Shown one piece after another: positions 17,217-26,542 of a DNA stretch of 64,000 nt. The DNA comes from Pirellulales bacterium (lineage in GTDB: Bacteria; Planctomycetota; Planctomycetia; Pirellulales; Thermoguttaceae), in the NCBI GenBank assembly GCA_016931995.1, contig JAFGDS010000042.1, positions 124,001 to 188,000 on the forward strand, in the 5' to 3' direction. Numbering within the stretch: the stretch's first letter is position 1; each line of letters begins with the position of its first letter. Both the position numbers and the translations under genes were made by a program. The notes under the pieces are model-generated. The model made no database searches and was not told the origin of the DNA. It saw only the letters and a program-made list of their open reading frames with translations.

Positions 17217-17292
17217 TCGGGCGCGAAAGCAAGCGGAAGTCCGCGCCGCCACGGGCAGCGAGAAGCCCTTCGACCCTGAACCGGCTGGCGAT

Positions 17293-17478
17293 CTACCGCC
17301 TCTCAAGCTCCCAGTTCTTGACGATTACCCCGCCGCCGGGCGTAAGATGCCGGATCTTGTCGGCGATGGCCGCGCGCTCGGAGACGGTGGCGCTCTCGAG
17401 CCGCTTTTGGAACCGCGCCAATTTCTGGCGGCGGTGCCGGCGTCGTTTCATTTCCTTGTAGCGTTCGCTGAGAGACAC
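17293..17478 (-). CDS. DUF6800-like small basic protein
   Basis: A 61-residue, highly basic protein that starts SLSERYKEMKRRRHRRQKL and ends with IADKIRHLTPGGGVIVKNW. This pattern (KEMKRRRHRR, a Lys/Arg-rich helix, KIRHLTPG) is recurrent in Planctomycetes and matches the small family annotated as DUF6800. The GTG start at 17478 is preceded by GGGAG with 8 nt spacing; a longer frame upstream lacks support. The charge suggests binding to nucleic acid or ribosomes, but this is inference. Confidence 0.75.
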   Translation of the reverse strand: MSLSERYKEMKRRRHRRQKLARFQKRLESATVSERAAIADKIRHLTPGGGVIVKNWELERR

Positions 17479-17686
17479 CGTCGTTACTCCCGCGTGGTGA
17501 GCTGATTTGTGGCAATACGCGACGCGCCACCGTGAATCCCTTCTTTTATCAGACCGCGTGCGACCCGTCAACGTGGCCGGCGGCGATCCCGTTGCGGTGG
17601 CCGCTTTGTCGTCCCGACGCCAGGCGGCTCGCCGCGACCCCCCATTTCTGGTGTTGCGCTCCCACCATATTGCCCGCCCAAGCGGG

Positions 17687-19087
17687 CTAGTCCAGCGTGA
17701 AGCTCTGGCGATACCGCGGAACGTGCGCCGTCCAGCCGTCCTGGCGGCCGATGGTCTCGGCCAGGGCCCGGCAGGATTCGACGTCGCCGTGCGTGAGAAA
17801 GACCGCGCGGGGGGGCTGCTCGATGTTGCGCAACCACGCAAGCAGCGTGGGACCGTCGGCGTGGCCGGAAAAACCGTGGATCTGCTCCACCTTCGCCTGG
17901 ACCGGCCACATGCGGCCGTGGATCCGCACCTCCCCGGCTCCATCGACGATCTGCCGGCCGAGCGTCCCGGCGGCTTGATACCCGGTGAAGAGGATGGTGT
18001 TCTCCGGCCGGGACAGGTTGTGCACGAGATGGTGTTTGATGCGTCCCGCCGTGCACATGCCCGAGGTGGCCATGATGACCGCGGGTGTTTGCAGGTGGTT
18101 GATCGCTTTGGATTCCTCGGCGGTTTCGGTCATTTGCAGCCCCGGGAACTCCAGCGGCGCGTCGCCCGAGGCGATCTTCGCCCACGTTTCGACGTCGAAG
18201 CAATCGCGGTGGCGGCGGAAGACGGCGGTGGCCTCGGCGGCCATGGGGCTGTCGAGGAAGAAGGGCACGGCCGGGATCGCGCCGTCGCGCAATAAATTGC
18301 CAAAGTGGTAGATCAGCTCCTGTGCCCGCTCGATCGCGAACGTGGGAACCACCACGTTGCCGCCGCGCTCGACGGTTTGGCGAACCACGCGGGCAAGCTG
18401 CTCGCCCACGTCCTCGTGTTTGTCGTGCTCGCGGAGGCCGTAGGTCGATTCCATGACGACGTAATCGGCCTTGGTGAAAACGGTTGGGTCGCGAATGATC
18501 GGTTTGCCCCACTGGCCCACGTCGCCGGAAAAGACGATCCGCCGCGACGCGCCGTTTTCGACCACGTCCAGGGCGAGCATGGCGGAGCCGAGGATGTGGC
18601 CGGCGTCGTGGAACGTGGCGGAAACGCGCTCGCCTAGGGCCAAGGGCTTGTTGTACTGAACCGGCTCAAAGAGCTGCATCGTCCGCACGACGTCGCGGTC
18701 GGTGAAAAGCGTTTTGACCGGATGGCGCCCCCGGCGCCCCTCGCGGCGATGGCGTTTCTTCTTGAATTCCGCGTCTTCGCGTTGGATCTTGGCCGAGTCG
18801 TGCAAGAGGATGTCAATCAGGTCGGCCGAGGCCGTCGTGGCGTGAATCGCCTTGCGAAATCCCTCGTCCACCAGTTTCGGCAGCAGCCCGCAATGGTCCA
18901 GATGGGCGTGCGTCACCAGCGTGGCGTCGAGCTTCTTGGGCGGAAAGGGGCTTGGCTCCCAGTTGCGGTCGAGATACGCCCGCTCCTGAAACATCCCGCA
19001 ATCGACGAGAATCCTCGCGCCGCCGGCTTCCAGAAGATACTTCGAGCCGGTGACTTGTTGCGTCGCGCCAAGGAATTGTAGTTTCAC
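17687..19087 (-). CDS. Metallo-beta-lactamase-fold RNase (CPSF73/beta-CASP type)
   Basis: A 466-residue beta-CASP protein. Visible motifs are the start KLQFLGATQQVTGSKYLLE, HAHLDH at 60-65, the later metal-binding His in HDAGHILGSA, Asp in FSGDVG, the beta-CASP motifs SPMAAEAT and ATSGMCTAGR, and C-terminal GFSGHAD and LTHGD. These are the full set for RNA-specific MBL nucleases. GTG at 19087 matches the usual family N-terminus; a start at 19147 would overlap the upstream GT29 gene by 40 nt. It is 20 nt downstream of that gene. Confidence 0.9.
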   Translation of the reverse strand: MKLQFLGATQQVTGSKYLLEAGGARILVDCGMFQERAYLDRNWEPSPFPPKKLDATLVTHAHLDHCGLLPKLVDEGFRKAIHATTASADLIDILLHDSAKIQREDAEFKKKRHRREGRRGRHPVKTLFTDRDVVRTMQLFEPVQYNKPLALGERVSATFHDAGHILGSAMLALDVVENGASRRIVFSGDVGQWGKPIIRDPTVFTKADYVVMESTYGLREHDKHEDVGEQLARVVRQTVERGGNVVVPTFAIERAQELIYHFGNLLRDGAIPAVPFFLDSPMAAEATAVFRRHRDCFDVETWAKIASGDAPLEFPGLQMTETAEESKAINHLQTPAVIMATSGMCTAGRIKHHLVHNLSRPENTILFTGYQAAGTLGRQIVDGAGEVRIHGRMWPVQAKVEQIHGFSGHADGPTLLAWLRNIEQPPRAVFLTHGDVESCRALAETIGRQDGWTAHVPRYRQSFTLD

Positions 19088-19107
19088 GGCGTCGTTCTCG
19101 CGGGGAT

Positions 19108-19872
19108 TCAAGCACAACGGCGCAACGGACGACTTGCGCTGGGCCACAACAGGGCGGCCATCACGGGATCGAGAGACACCCTCCCGCGGCGGACCGGCTC
19201 GGCCAGCCGGCGGCGGAACAGATCCCGTTCGCCGTCAACGTTGTGGTTTTGCCTCGCGTCGACGGGCTCGTTGCTGTAGTAATGACCTTGCCCCTGAAAA
19301 AAGGAGAAGCCGGCGATGAAAACCGGTCCGCACCGCTCAATCAACACGTCCAGGGCCAACAGCACGGCCATGGCCCCGGTCGTTGGATAGGTTCCCAGCA
19401 GCGAGGTGTAGTCGCGGAAAAGATCCAGCGGCGGCACGTACACCGGCGCGCGTCGCATGCGCGCCATGCCGGCGGCGACGTTGCGCCCGAAAACGTGGCG
19501 GACCCCCTGAAGCCGGCGCCTGCGGAAATTGTTCGGACGAGAGGAAACGACAAACGGGGTCTGGCGAACGGCCGGCTCGTCCAGATTCGCGATCTCGCTG
19601 GCAAAGCTCGTCATGAAGATGTCCAAACGGGAACCGACCGCCTCGGGATACTCCCCCACGGGGAAGTCGTTCATCCGCAGCACGAGGTCGTGCGCGTCGA
19701 TCGTGCTGCCCAACGTCCCCTGGCGAAGGTAGCCCGCGTTGCCGACGATCGCCAGCGACGCCCCGTCGAATCGCCCGGCGGCCAAAAGATCGTCCCAGGG
19801 CCGCACGTCCGCGCGGCGCTGCCTCGCTCGCCAATAAAGCGTTCGGCACAAACTGGGGACACGGAAGTTCAT
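19108..19872 (-). CDS. GT29-like sialyltransferase-family protein
   Basis: A 254-residue soluble protein with a GT29-type sialylmotif L (SLAIVGNAGYLRQGTLGSTI, then DLVLRMND, about residues 39-69), motif S-like YPTTGAMAVLLALDVLIERC, and a downstream His-containing segment GHYYSNEP. The GT29 family is best known from eukaryotic sialyltransferases, but bacterial members exist and their donor may be another sugar nucleotide. It lacks the eukaryotic membrane anchor. No sialic-acid or CMP-sugar synthesis gene is next to it; the adjacent gene is an RNase. Function beyond glycosyl transfer is not assignable. Confidence 0.78.
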   Translation of the reverse strand: MNFRVPSLCRTLYWRARQRRADVRPWDDLLAAGRFDGASLAIVGNAGYLRQGTLGSTIDAHDLVLRMNDFPVGEYPEAVGSRLDIFMTSFASEIANLDEPAVRQTPFVVSSRPNNFRRRRLQGVRHVFGRNVAAGMARMRRAPVYVPPLDLFRDYTSLLGTYPTTGAMAVLLALDVLIERCGPVFIAGFSFFQGQGHYYSNEPVDARQNHNVDGERDLFRRRLAEPVRRGRVSLDPVMAALLWPSASRPLRRCA

Positions 19873-20025
19873 GTGGGACGACGCGCTGGGACCAAGAGAC
19901 TACCCATTACCCCCATCCACTCCATTTTATCGCAATGGGGGATCAAAAGCCAGGGGAGTATAGTGCGGTTTCGCAAGGCGAAACAACGGCAGTTTGGCGG
20001 ACATCGCCCCGGCGGAGGCGAGCGG

Positions 20026-20556
20026 CTACTTCTCGAGGGCCATCTTCCGCAGGACGTCGCGCCATCGGCAGGGCAGGGTCAACGGGGCCTGCCGACCGAC
20101 GCGGCGAAAATGGCCCGCCAACGAGAGCCCCTCGCCGTCGTGACCGAGGACGACCTCGATCTCGCGCTGGGGATCCATCAGGGTGAGGAAGCCGCCGGCC
20201 TCGGTGGACCCCAGTTGCGCCCGTAGCCGGCCCTCGTTGTCGGCCAATTCGAGTTGGCCGGTCCGTCCCTTGGCGTCCATCCCCGCCACGAGCACGGGCG
20301 TGGCGCCCGTCCCGGCGATCTCGAGACACCCCGCTCCGGAAGGCATCCCGCGGAGCCGCGCACAGGTCCGCCCATCCGGTCCCACAACCGTGCACGTCGC
20401 GCAACGCAGATCGTCCACGTCGAGCCGCCCGCAGGCGATAGCGGGAGTGTCGACCGACAAGGGCCGCAGCTCGGCCGGAATGATCTTGTCGCGCAGGGCG
20501 ATGCCCAAAGTGAGAAAAAGAATCGGATAGACGATCCAGCGTTCGCGGGTGGACAT
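20026..20556 (-). CDS. Conserved membrane-anchored hypothetical protein (planctomycete type)
   Basis: A 176-residue protein beginning STRERWIVYPILFLTLGIAL, a single N-terminal anchor of a form repeatedly seen in Pirellulales proteins. The soluble part (about 40-150) contains LEIAGTGATPVLVAGMDAKG followed by GQLELADNEGRLRAQLG, suggesting short beta repeats. The ATG at 20556 has AAGGAAG 7 nt upstream. No enzyme motif is visible. Confidence 0.72.
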   Translation of the reverse strand: MSTRERWIVYPILFLTLGIALRDKIIPAELRPLSVDTPAIACGRLDVDDLRCATCTVVGPDGRTCARLRGMPSGAGCLEIAGTGATPVLVAGMDAKGRTGQLELADNEGRLRAQLGSTEAGGFLTLMDPQREIEVVLGHDGEGLSLAGHFRRVGRQAPLTLPCRWRDVLRKMALEK

Positions 20557-20613
20557 GGGGGAGCTTCCTTCGTGATGGCACGCTTTGTGGACTCTCGAAA
20601 GGGCAAGGTTCTC

Positions 20614-20683
20614 GGGAGGGCGAGGCTCCCGCCGAGCCGTGGAGGTCTCAAGGAGTCGCGGCTCGACGGGAGCCTCGCCCCCC
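20614..20683. repeat. Inverted repeat of the GGCGAGGCTCCCGCC family
   Basis: The arm GGGAGGGCGAGGCTCCCGCC at 20614 and its inverted copy at 20659-20683 (CGGCTCGACGGGAGCCTCGC) form a hairpin with a 19-nt loop between serS and the downstream membrane-anchored gene. It may separate their transcripts. Confidence 0.8.
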
Positions 20684-20692
20684 GTTCGCGCC

Positions 20693-22045
20693 CTACTGCC
20701 GCGGTCGAATCTCATCCTTGCCCATCCACGGCCTTAGCGCCGCGGGAATGGCCACCGAGCCGTCGGCCTGCTGGTGGTTTTCAAGGACCGCGATCAGCGC
20801 GCGACTGATGGCGATGGCCGTGCCGTTGAGCGTGTGAACGAAGTGGGTGCCCTTTTCGCCTTTGACCTTGTAGCGGGCGCCGAGCCGCCGGGCTTGATAG
20901 TCGGTGCAGTTCGACGTGCTGGTCACTTCGCCGAACTCGCCGCGGCCGGGCATCCACGCCTCGAGATCGTATTTCCGGTAGGCGGGACCGCCCAGGTCGC
21001 CCGTGGCCGTATCGACCACGCGGTACGGAATCTCCAGCCCGTCAAAAATGCGGCACTCCAGCCCGCGGAGATGCTCGAGCATGGCGTCGCTCGCCTCGGG
21101 CAACGTGAAAGCGAACATCTCGACTTTGGTGAATTGATGCACGCGGTAAAGCCCCCGCGTGGCGCGGCCCGCCGCGCCGGCCTCGGTGCGAAAACAATGG
21201 CTGATGCCGCAGAGCTTGACGGGAAGCTCGTCGGCGTCGACGATCCGCCCGGCCAACAGTCCGCCCAGCGGGATCTCGGCCGTGGCAATCAGGCTCAGGT
21301 CGGAGTTCTCGATGCTGTAGATCTGCGTCTCGGGTCCGCGGGGAATGTATCCGGTGCCGTCGAGAATCTCGTTCCGCGCAAGATCGGGCGTCGTCATGGG
21401 CGTGAAGCCCTCGGACGACAGGACGTCCAGGGCGTACGCTTGCAGGGCCAACTCGAGCCGCACCGCGTCGTTCTTGAGGAAGTAAAACCCGTGGCCCGCC
21501 ACGCGGGCGCCCGCCTCGAAGTCCAGCAAGTCGAGCTTCTCGGCCAACTCGACGTGGTCTAGCGGACGAAAATCGAACTGCGGCAGCAGCGCTGTACCGG
21601 GTCGTTCAACCTGAACAGTGACTTCCTGTTTCAGTTCGAGGTGGTCATGGAATTCGCGAACGGGCGTCTTCCCCCGCGCCAATTCGAGATTCGCCTTGTC
21701 GTCCACGCCGACAGGCGCATCGGGATGCGACATGTTGGGAATGCCGCTTTGAATGACTGCCAACTCGCCTTCGATCCGGTCCAGTTCGGTCTTGATCTGG
21801 GCGACTTCGTCGCGAAGCGCTCGCCCACGATTCTTCCGGACGTCGCGCTCGGCGGGGTCCTTGGCCTCGCCAATCGACTTCGAGACGCGGTTGGCCTCCT
21901 GGTTGAGCCGCTCCATCTCCGCCTGCCGGGCGCGCCGCCGGCCTTCCAACTCAACGAACCGGCCGATATCCGCCGCGACGTTGCGATGGCGGCAGTTCCG
22001 CTCGACCAACTCGGCGTTTTCAACGATGAATTTGCGATCCAACAT
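20693..22045 (-). CDS. serS: Seryl-tRNA synthetase
   Basis: A 450-residue class II aminoacyl-tRNA synthetase that charges tRNA-Ser. The N-terminal coiled-coil tRNA-binding arm spans about 30-105 (RRRARQAEMERLNQEANRV, then VAQIKTELDRIEGELAVIQ). The catalytic core has motif 2 in FRTEAGAAGRATRGLYRVHQ followed by FTKVEMF, and motif 3 in LNGTAIAISRALIAVLENHQ. Typical length. ATG 22045 gives the standard N-terminus LDRKFIVENAELVERN. A tight TGAGCG-family inverted repeat lies 41 bp upstream, inside the promoter region. Confidence 0.97.
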   Translation of the reverse strand: MLDRKFIVENAELVERNCRHRNVAADIGRFVELEGRRRARQAEMERLNQEANRVSKSIGEAKDPAERDVRKNRGRALRDEVAQIKTELDRIEGELAVIQSGIPNMSHPDAPVGVDDKANLELARGKTPVREFHDHLELKQEVTVQVERPGTALLPQFDFRPLDHVELAEKLDLLDFEAGARVAGHGFYFLKNDAVRLELALQAYALDVLSSEGFTPMTTPDLARNEILDGTGYIPRGPETQIYSIENSDLSLIATAEIPLGGLLAGRIVDADELPVKLCGISHCFRTEAGAAGRATRGLYRVHQFTKVEMFAFTLPEASDAMLEHLRGLECRIFDGLEIPYRVVDTATGDLGGPAYRKYDLEAWMPGRGEFGEVTSTSNCTDYQARRLGARYKVKGEKGTHFVHTLNGTAIAISRALIAVLENHQQADGSVAIPAALRPWMGKDEIRPRQ

Positions 22046-22085
22046 GGCACTACGTCGACTTCTTGGCGTGGGCATGGTACATGGC

Positions 22086-22153
22086 GTCATCCTGAGCGCA
22101 GCAAAGGATCTCGTTTGTCAAGGATCCAGATCCTTCGCTGCGCTCAGGATGAC
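22086..22153. repeat. Tight TGAGCG-family inverted pair upstream of serS
   Basis: GTCATCCTGAGCGCAGCAAA at 22086 is followed after only 15 nt (the arms span 22086-22112 and 22128-22153) by its inverted partner ending CTGCGCTCAGGATGAC. This is the most compact copy in the window and probably represents the basic unit of the family: two about 27-nt arms and a short loop. Confidence 0.9.
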
Positions 22154-22239
22154 GGGGAGTTCACTTTACATGAACTCCCCCATAAGCCTATCCGCCGACC
22201 CAAGTCCCGCAAAGGGGTCTTCGCGCTGGGGCGGTCGGC

Positions 22240-23040
22240 TCACCCGCCGCATTGGGCCAGAAACGCGGCGATGGCGGCGTTTGCGGCGACGGGGTTTTCC
22301 AACGGGGCCAGGTGCGCCGCCCGGGGAATCTCGGCCAACCGGGCGCCGGGAATCGCCTCGGCCATCGCCCGCATCTCCTCCGGCGGCGAGATCGGGTCCT
22401 CCCGGCCGACCAGGACAAGCGTCGGGCAGTCGATCCGGCTCAGAATCGAGGTCGAGTCGGGCCGCTGGGCCATGCCGCGTAGGGCCGCCGCGACACCCTG
22501 GCGATTCGCCCGAAGGATTACGTCCTGAACCGCCGCGACCAGCTCGGGCTGGTTCCGCCGCGTGGACTCGGCCAACAGTCGCGGCGTCATGGAGTCCACC
22601 AACAGGGCGGGTCCCTCGCGAAGGATGCGATCGGCGGTGTCCAGACGCGCGGCGGCCGCCTCGGGCGCATCCGGCCCGGCGCGGGTGTCGCAGAGGATCA
22701 GGCCCGCCAGACGCGAGGCGTACTTCCGCCAGAACGCCATCGCGACGTACCCGCCCATCGACAGCCCCCCGAGCACGAACCGGCCCGATACGCCCAGCGC
22801 CTCGGCCACCGCGACCACGTCGTCGGCCATTTGCTCCATGGTGACCGTGCCTTCGGTCGCGCTGCTGTGGCCAAACCCGCGCAGGTCCGGCGCGATCACG
22901 CGGCACTGTCGCGCCAGCATGGCAAGCTGCGGTTCCCACATCGTGTGGTCGAGCGGGAAGCCGTGGATTAGCACCAAGGGCTTGCCTTCGCCCCGCTCGG
23001 CCACGGCCAGCGTGGCGTCTTCTAGAACGATCTTCCGCAT
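22240..23040 (-). CDS. Alpha/beta hydrolase
   Basis: A 266-residue alpha/beta-hydrolase fold enzyme. Oxyanion region HGFPLDHTMW (about 25-34), nucleophile elbow GLSMGGY (about 93-99), the acid in VGREDPISP, and the catalytic His in AAHLAPLE near the C-terminus form a complete triad. It resembles 3-oxoadipate enol-lactonase/esterase-type members, but the substrate is open. The start at 23040 is 4 nt downstream of the stop of the membrane glycosyltransferase-like gene, so they are probably cotranscribed. Confidence 0.88.
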   Translation of the reverse strand: MRKIVLEDATLAVAERGEGKPLVLIHGFPLDHTMWEPQLAMLARQCRVIAPDLRGFGHSSATEGTVTMEQMADDVVAVAEALGVSGRFVLGGLSMGGYVAMAFWRKYASRLAGLILCDTRAGPDAPEAAAARLDTADRILREGPALLVDSMTPRLLAESTRRNQPELVAAVQDVILRANRQGVAAALRGMAQRPDSTSILSRIDCPTLVLVGREDPISPPEEMRAMAEAIPGARLAEIPRAAHLAPLENPVAANAAIAAFLAQCGG

Positions 23041-23044
23041 CGGT

Positions 23045-24478
23045 CTACCCTGCCCGGCGGCGGGAGGGCGTCTCGCGAGTGGAATAGTGGGGACCTTGGA
23101 GCACGTGTCCGGCATCGAACGGATCGGGCGATTGCCCCGGACGGTAGATCCGGACGCGGCGCGCCAGTCCCAGCCGTTCGGCCAAAGGCCCCAGGGCGGC
23201 GGACGCCCAAACGAACGTCATCGGCTCCAGCGGGATGCGGAACCGGACGGAGGTGATGACGAGCGCGTGGAAGAGCGCGACGGCCGCGAAGATGGCGTAC
23301 GTCGGCCACAGCGCCCGCCACCGATCCACCGAGATCAGAAGGCCCACCAGCGCCAGCACGAGCCAGGCGATCGTGCCCGCCCGATAGAGGCGATGGGCCG
23401 CCTTCGGATTGGTCTCGTCGAAGAGCAGGAAGTAGCCCAGCCGCGCCGCGCAGAGCCGCGCGTAATGGGCGGGGTGTTCCCGCACGAACGCCCAGGCTTC
23501 CCGCCCCAGCGCGCGGCACCGCGCCGGCTCACTCAGCCGGCCCAGCCGCTGGTAGTCCGCGGGCGTGAGCACCACGTCGTCGATATAGGGCGTGGCGAGC
23601 CGCGCGTCCCAGAGAGCCCGATCCGCGTCGGCCAGCGTGCCGTCGTGCTCCTGGCGGAGCCGCTCGGCGTCGGGCCGCGGGATCTTGTCGGTTCCCCAAC
23701 TCGCCGGATTGTTCCCTTGCCAGAAGGCGTAGCCGAACGTGGACTTGACGAACACAAACTCGCCGTGCACGAGCCGATTGCGCGCCAGCCACGGCGCGAT
23801 CACCGCGCCCGCCACACCGGCCACGACGGCCACGCGCCCGGCTGCTTCAAGCGAAAACCGCTTGCTCTGGCCCAGCCAATACGCCAGCGCCACGATCGGT
23901 AGCGCCAAGGCCAGGATCGGTTCGATCAACAACAGCACGCCGGCCAGCGTTCCCAGCAGAGCCGACCCGGCCCGGCGCCCGCGCCAATGCGGCGAGACGG
24001 CCACGGCCAGAAGCAACGTCAAGAAGAGCGCCGCCCAGACGGCCACTTGCATGTGCGTGACCATGTACACGTGCGTTGGATAGACAGCCGCGCCGAGGCC
24101 GGCGATCCAACCCAGCTCCGGTCGGTCGGGCACGAGCGACCACGCCAGCCACGCCACGGCCAGCACCAGCGCCGTGCCCGCCAGGCATTGCAGCAGTTGC
24201 ACCGCCACAATGGCCGCCGACGACCCCACGCCGAAGCACGCGTATGCGCCGGCCAGAAGAAAGGGATAAAAGGGCGCCTGCTGCGACGTGGGCCCGTCCG
24301 CCCCCAAGAGTTCGATCGAGAACCCCCTGCCCGCAAGCAGGTTTTCGGCAATCCTGCCGTGCTCGTAGGTGAACGGTCCCGCGCGATCAGGCCCAAGGGC
24401 GAACACCGCCCAGACCCTTAGCCCCAAGGCCAAGCCTGCCAGAACCGCGAGCCAGACGATTTTTCGAGCAGCCCACAT
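23045..24478 (-). CDS. GT39-like polytopic membrane glycosyltransferase
   Basis: A 477-residue protein with about 9-11 hydrophobic helices. The first periplasmic loop has the acidic segment YEHGRIAENLLAGRGFSIEL, positioned like the catalytic loop of GT39/ArnT-PMT-type lipid-linked sugar transferases, followed by QQAPFYPFLLAGAYACFGVG. A soluble insertion (about 265-345) precedes the last helices. Such enzymes move sugars from polyprenyl phosphate carriers to proteins or glycans at the outer face of the inner membrane. Acceptor unknown. Confidence 0.75.
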   Translation of the reverse strand: MWAARKIVWLAVLAGLALGLRVWAVFALGPDRAGPFTYEHGRIAENLLAGRGFSIELLGADGPTSQQAPFYPFLLAGAYACFGVGSSAAIVAVQLLQCLAGTALVLAVAWLAWSLVPDRPELGWIAGLGAAVYPTHVYMVTHMQVAVWAALFLTLLLAVAVSPHWRGRRAGSALLGTLAGVLLLIEPILALALPIVALAYWLGQSKRFSLEAAGRVAVVAGVAGAVIAPWLARNRLVHGEFVFVKSTFGYAFWQGNNPASWGTDKIPRPDAERLRQEHDGTLADADRALWDARLATPYIDDVVLTPADYQRLGRLSEPARCRALGREAWAFVREHPAHYARLCAARLGYFLLFDETNPKAAHRLYRAGTIAWLVLALVGLLISVDRWRALWPTYAIFAAVALFHALVITSVRFRIPLEPMTFVWASAALGPLAERLGLARRVRIYRPGQSPDPFDAGHVLQGPHYSTRETPSRRRAG

Positions 24479-24613
24479 GGCGGCGGGATTCTAGGAGAAT
24501 CCGGCACCCGAGGCAAGATCGGTTGGGATGAGGGCGAAATGACTCGCTTCCAAGGGCCATCAGACTCCACCGGATCCCTCTCCCGGAGGGAAAGAGATGA
24601 TTTTCGCCCCATG

Positions 24614-26542
24614 TCAACGGGCACGGCGGTTCACCGCAAGCAGCGATACGGCCAGCGTGAAGGCGAGCACGGCCATGGCCGGCTCGGGCACGGTGGGGCT
24701 GCCACCGGTACCCCAGTTGGCAGCGAGGATCGCCACGTCCAGGTCGTCGACCACGCCGTCGCGGTTGAAGTCGCCTCCGGCCCAGCCGGCGCCCGCGGTC
24801 AGCCAATGGGAAGCCAAAAGCGCGGCATCCAGGTTGTTCACCGTGCCGTCGCGGTTGGCGTCGCCGGGCAGAAGCGGCTCGTACTGGGCCGCCAGCGCGG
24901 CGATCTGGGCATCGCTCAACACGCCCGAGTAGAAACGGACTTCATCCAGAAGTCCGTTGAAACAATACGTGTCCACGCCCGAGCCGGCGTCGAGATTTCC
25001 CAGCGTCAACAACGTTTCGAGCGGGTCGTTGATGGCGCGGGGCACGCCGGCGGTCAGCTCGACGTCCAGTTCGCCGTCCACGTAGATGGCCATCCGCCAG
25101 CCGGGTTGGAAGACGGCCGCCACGTGGCGCCACTCGCCCTGCGTCAGCGCCGCGTTGCCGGTCAGACTCACGGCGTCGAGCGTCACGTCGGAGGGCTGGA
25201 TCGTCCAGGTCAGCTTCGACGAAATGCCGTCCACCGAGAGCCCGAAGGCGGTCGCCGTCGGATCGCCCAATCGGTTGCGTCCGATCAGCTCTCCATAGCT
25301 CGCCCGGGACCGCCCCAGTTTGTTTGCCCAAAGGGAAACCGAGATGGCGCCGGTTTGGCGCAGGTCGTCGTGCGTATCGACGACGACGCGGTCGTTGAGG
25401 CCGTCGAACCGCAACGCCCCGCCAACTTGCCCATCGCCCCAAGCCGGCGGGCTGGCGAAGTTCCACAAGGTGGCTGGATCGCCAAGGCCCGTGGCATCGG
25501 CCGCCGTGGTTCCCAAGGGTTGGGCCAAGCCGTCGTCCAGCGACCACTGGCCGCGCAACACGGCTTCCTCCGGAACGCCGGGTGTTCCGCCCATGTCGTA
25601 GGCCAGCGTGAACGAACCATACAGGTCCCATTGATTCAGCGTCGGCGAATAGGATCGGACCGAAATCTCGTTGAATTGGGGCGAGAAGTCGAGCACGCGG
25701 AGCCAGCCGTCGCCGCCGCCCGCCAGGGATTGATAGTCGGAGAGGAGCTCGTAGACCTGTCCGCCGGCGTTGTTCGGGGCCACGTTCAGCCCCTCGTAGC
25801 ACACGTGTCCGCAGGCGACCAGGAAAATGTTCGGATTCGTCTTGACGAGCTTGTTGTAGATCTGCTCGCCGCTGTTGCCGGTAATGCCGTGGTAGATCGT
25901 ATCGGTGTAGCGCGTGCCGTCTGGCTTCAGGTATATATGCGTTGTGAGGATGACCCGGCTGGAAGGATGCTGCTTGATGATTTGATCGGCCCAGGCAATC
26001 GCGCCGTTGGAGGGCATCACTTCCAGCGCCATGACGAGGAAATCGAGATTGCCGACACTGAAGAGGCTGTAGTTATTGTCGTTGCCCAGCCCGTAATGGC
26101 CGCCGTACCACGGCTGGTCCTCGAAACGGTCCACGCCGAAGTACTTGTTGTACATCGCCGTGGTCCGCGCGTAGGTGGGCGAGCCAAAGGCGTACACGTC
26201 GTGATTGCCCGGAGCGATGCTGTAGGGCACCGGCGAAGGCGACGCTTCGAGAATCGCTTGCGCCTGATCGGCGATCCGCCACTCGTTTTCGTCCTGCTCC
26301 CGGTTCTGGACGATATCGCCCAGATGGGCGACGAAGCGGATGTTTTCGGCCGCGGCGTTGTCCTTGATCCACTGCGTTTGGGCGAAGTACGGATTGCCCT
26401 GCCGGGGCATCAGGGTGTAATTCTGCGTGTCGGGCAGCAGGATCACCTTGAAATCGTCGACGACCGTCGCCCGCGCGCCGGCCGACGCGAGAACGCCGAC
26501 GATGCAACCCAAGAGGAGACAGAATAGCCGTCGATCAACCAC
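24614..26542 (-). CDS. Secreted metallophosphoesterase-LamG-dockerin-PEP-CTERM protein
   Basis: A 642-residue surface protein. Signal peptide 1-25. Calcineurin-like phosphoesterase at about 32-300 with D38 (PDTQNY), H73/D76 (HLGDIVQ), N113/H114 (GNHD), H202 (THIYL) and H246 (GHVCYE). LamG-like domain at about 330-545. Two dockerin-like calcium loops at 560-611 (GDANRDGTVNNLDAALLASH and GDFNRDGVVDDLDVAILAAN). PEP-CTERM anchor VPEPAMAVL plus helix plus NRRAR at the end. GTG at 26542 has GAGGA 8 nt upstream. Likely hydrolyses phosphoesters at the cell surface. Confidence 0.88.
   Translation of the reverse strand: MVDRRLFCLLLGCIVGVLASAGARATVVDDFKVILLPDTQNYTLMPRQGNPYFAQTQWIKDNAAAENIRFVAHLGDIVQNREQDENEWRIADQAQAILEASPSPVPYSIAPGNHDVYAFGSPTYARTTAMYNKYFGVDRFEDQPWYGGHYGLGNDNNYSLFSVGNLDFLVMALEVMPSNGAIAWADQIIKQHPSSRVILTTHIYLKPDGTRYTDTIYHGITGNSGEQIYNKLVKTNPNIFLVACGHVCYEGLNVAPNNAGGQVYELLSDYQSLAGGGDGWLRVLDFSPQFNEISVRSYSPTLNQWDLYGSFTLAYDMGGTPGVPEEAVLRGQWSLDDGLAQPLGTTAADATGLGDPATLWNFASPPAWGDGQVGGALRFDGLNDRVVVDTHDDLRQTGAISVSLWANKLGRSRASYGELIGRNRLGDPTATAFGLSVDGISSKLTWTIQPSDVTLDAVSLTGNAALTQGEWRHVAAVFQPGWRMAIYVDGELDVELTAGVPRAINDPLETLLTLGNLDAGSGVDTYCFNGLLDEVRFYSGVLSDAQIAALAAQYEPLLPGDANRDGTVNNLDAALLASHWLTAGAGWAGGDFNRDGVVDDLDVAILAANWGTGGSPTVPEPAMAVLAFTLAVSLLAVNRRAR

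Noticed and set aside
19088-19147. ATG at 19147 as start of the metallo-beta-lactamase RNase
   Set aside because: It would overlap the GT29-like gene by 40 nt and add residues absent from the family, whose N-terminus matches the GTG at 19087.
24539-26527. A 662-residue plus-strand open frame
   Set aside because: It mirrors the phosphoesterase-LamG-PEP-CTERM gene on the other strand, which has a signal peptide, catalytic motifs and an anchor; the plus frame has none.
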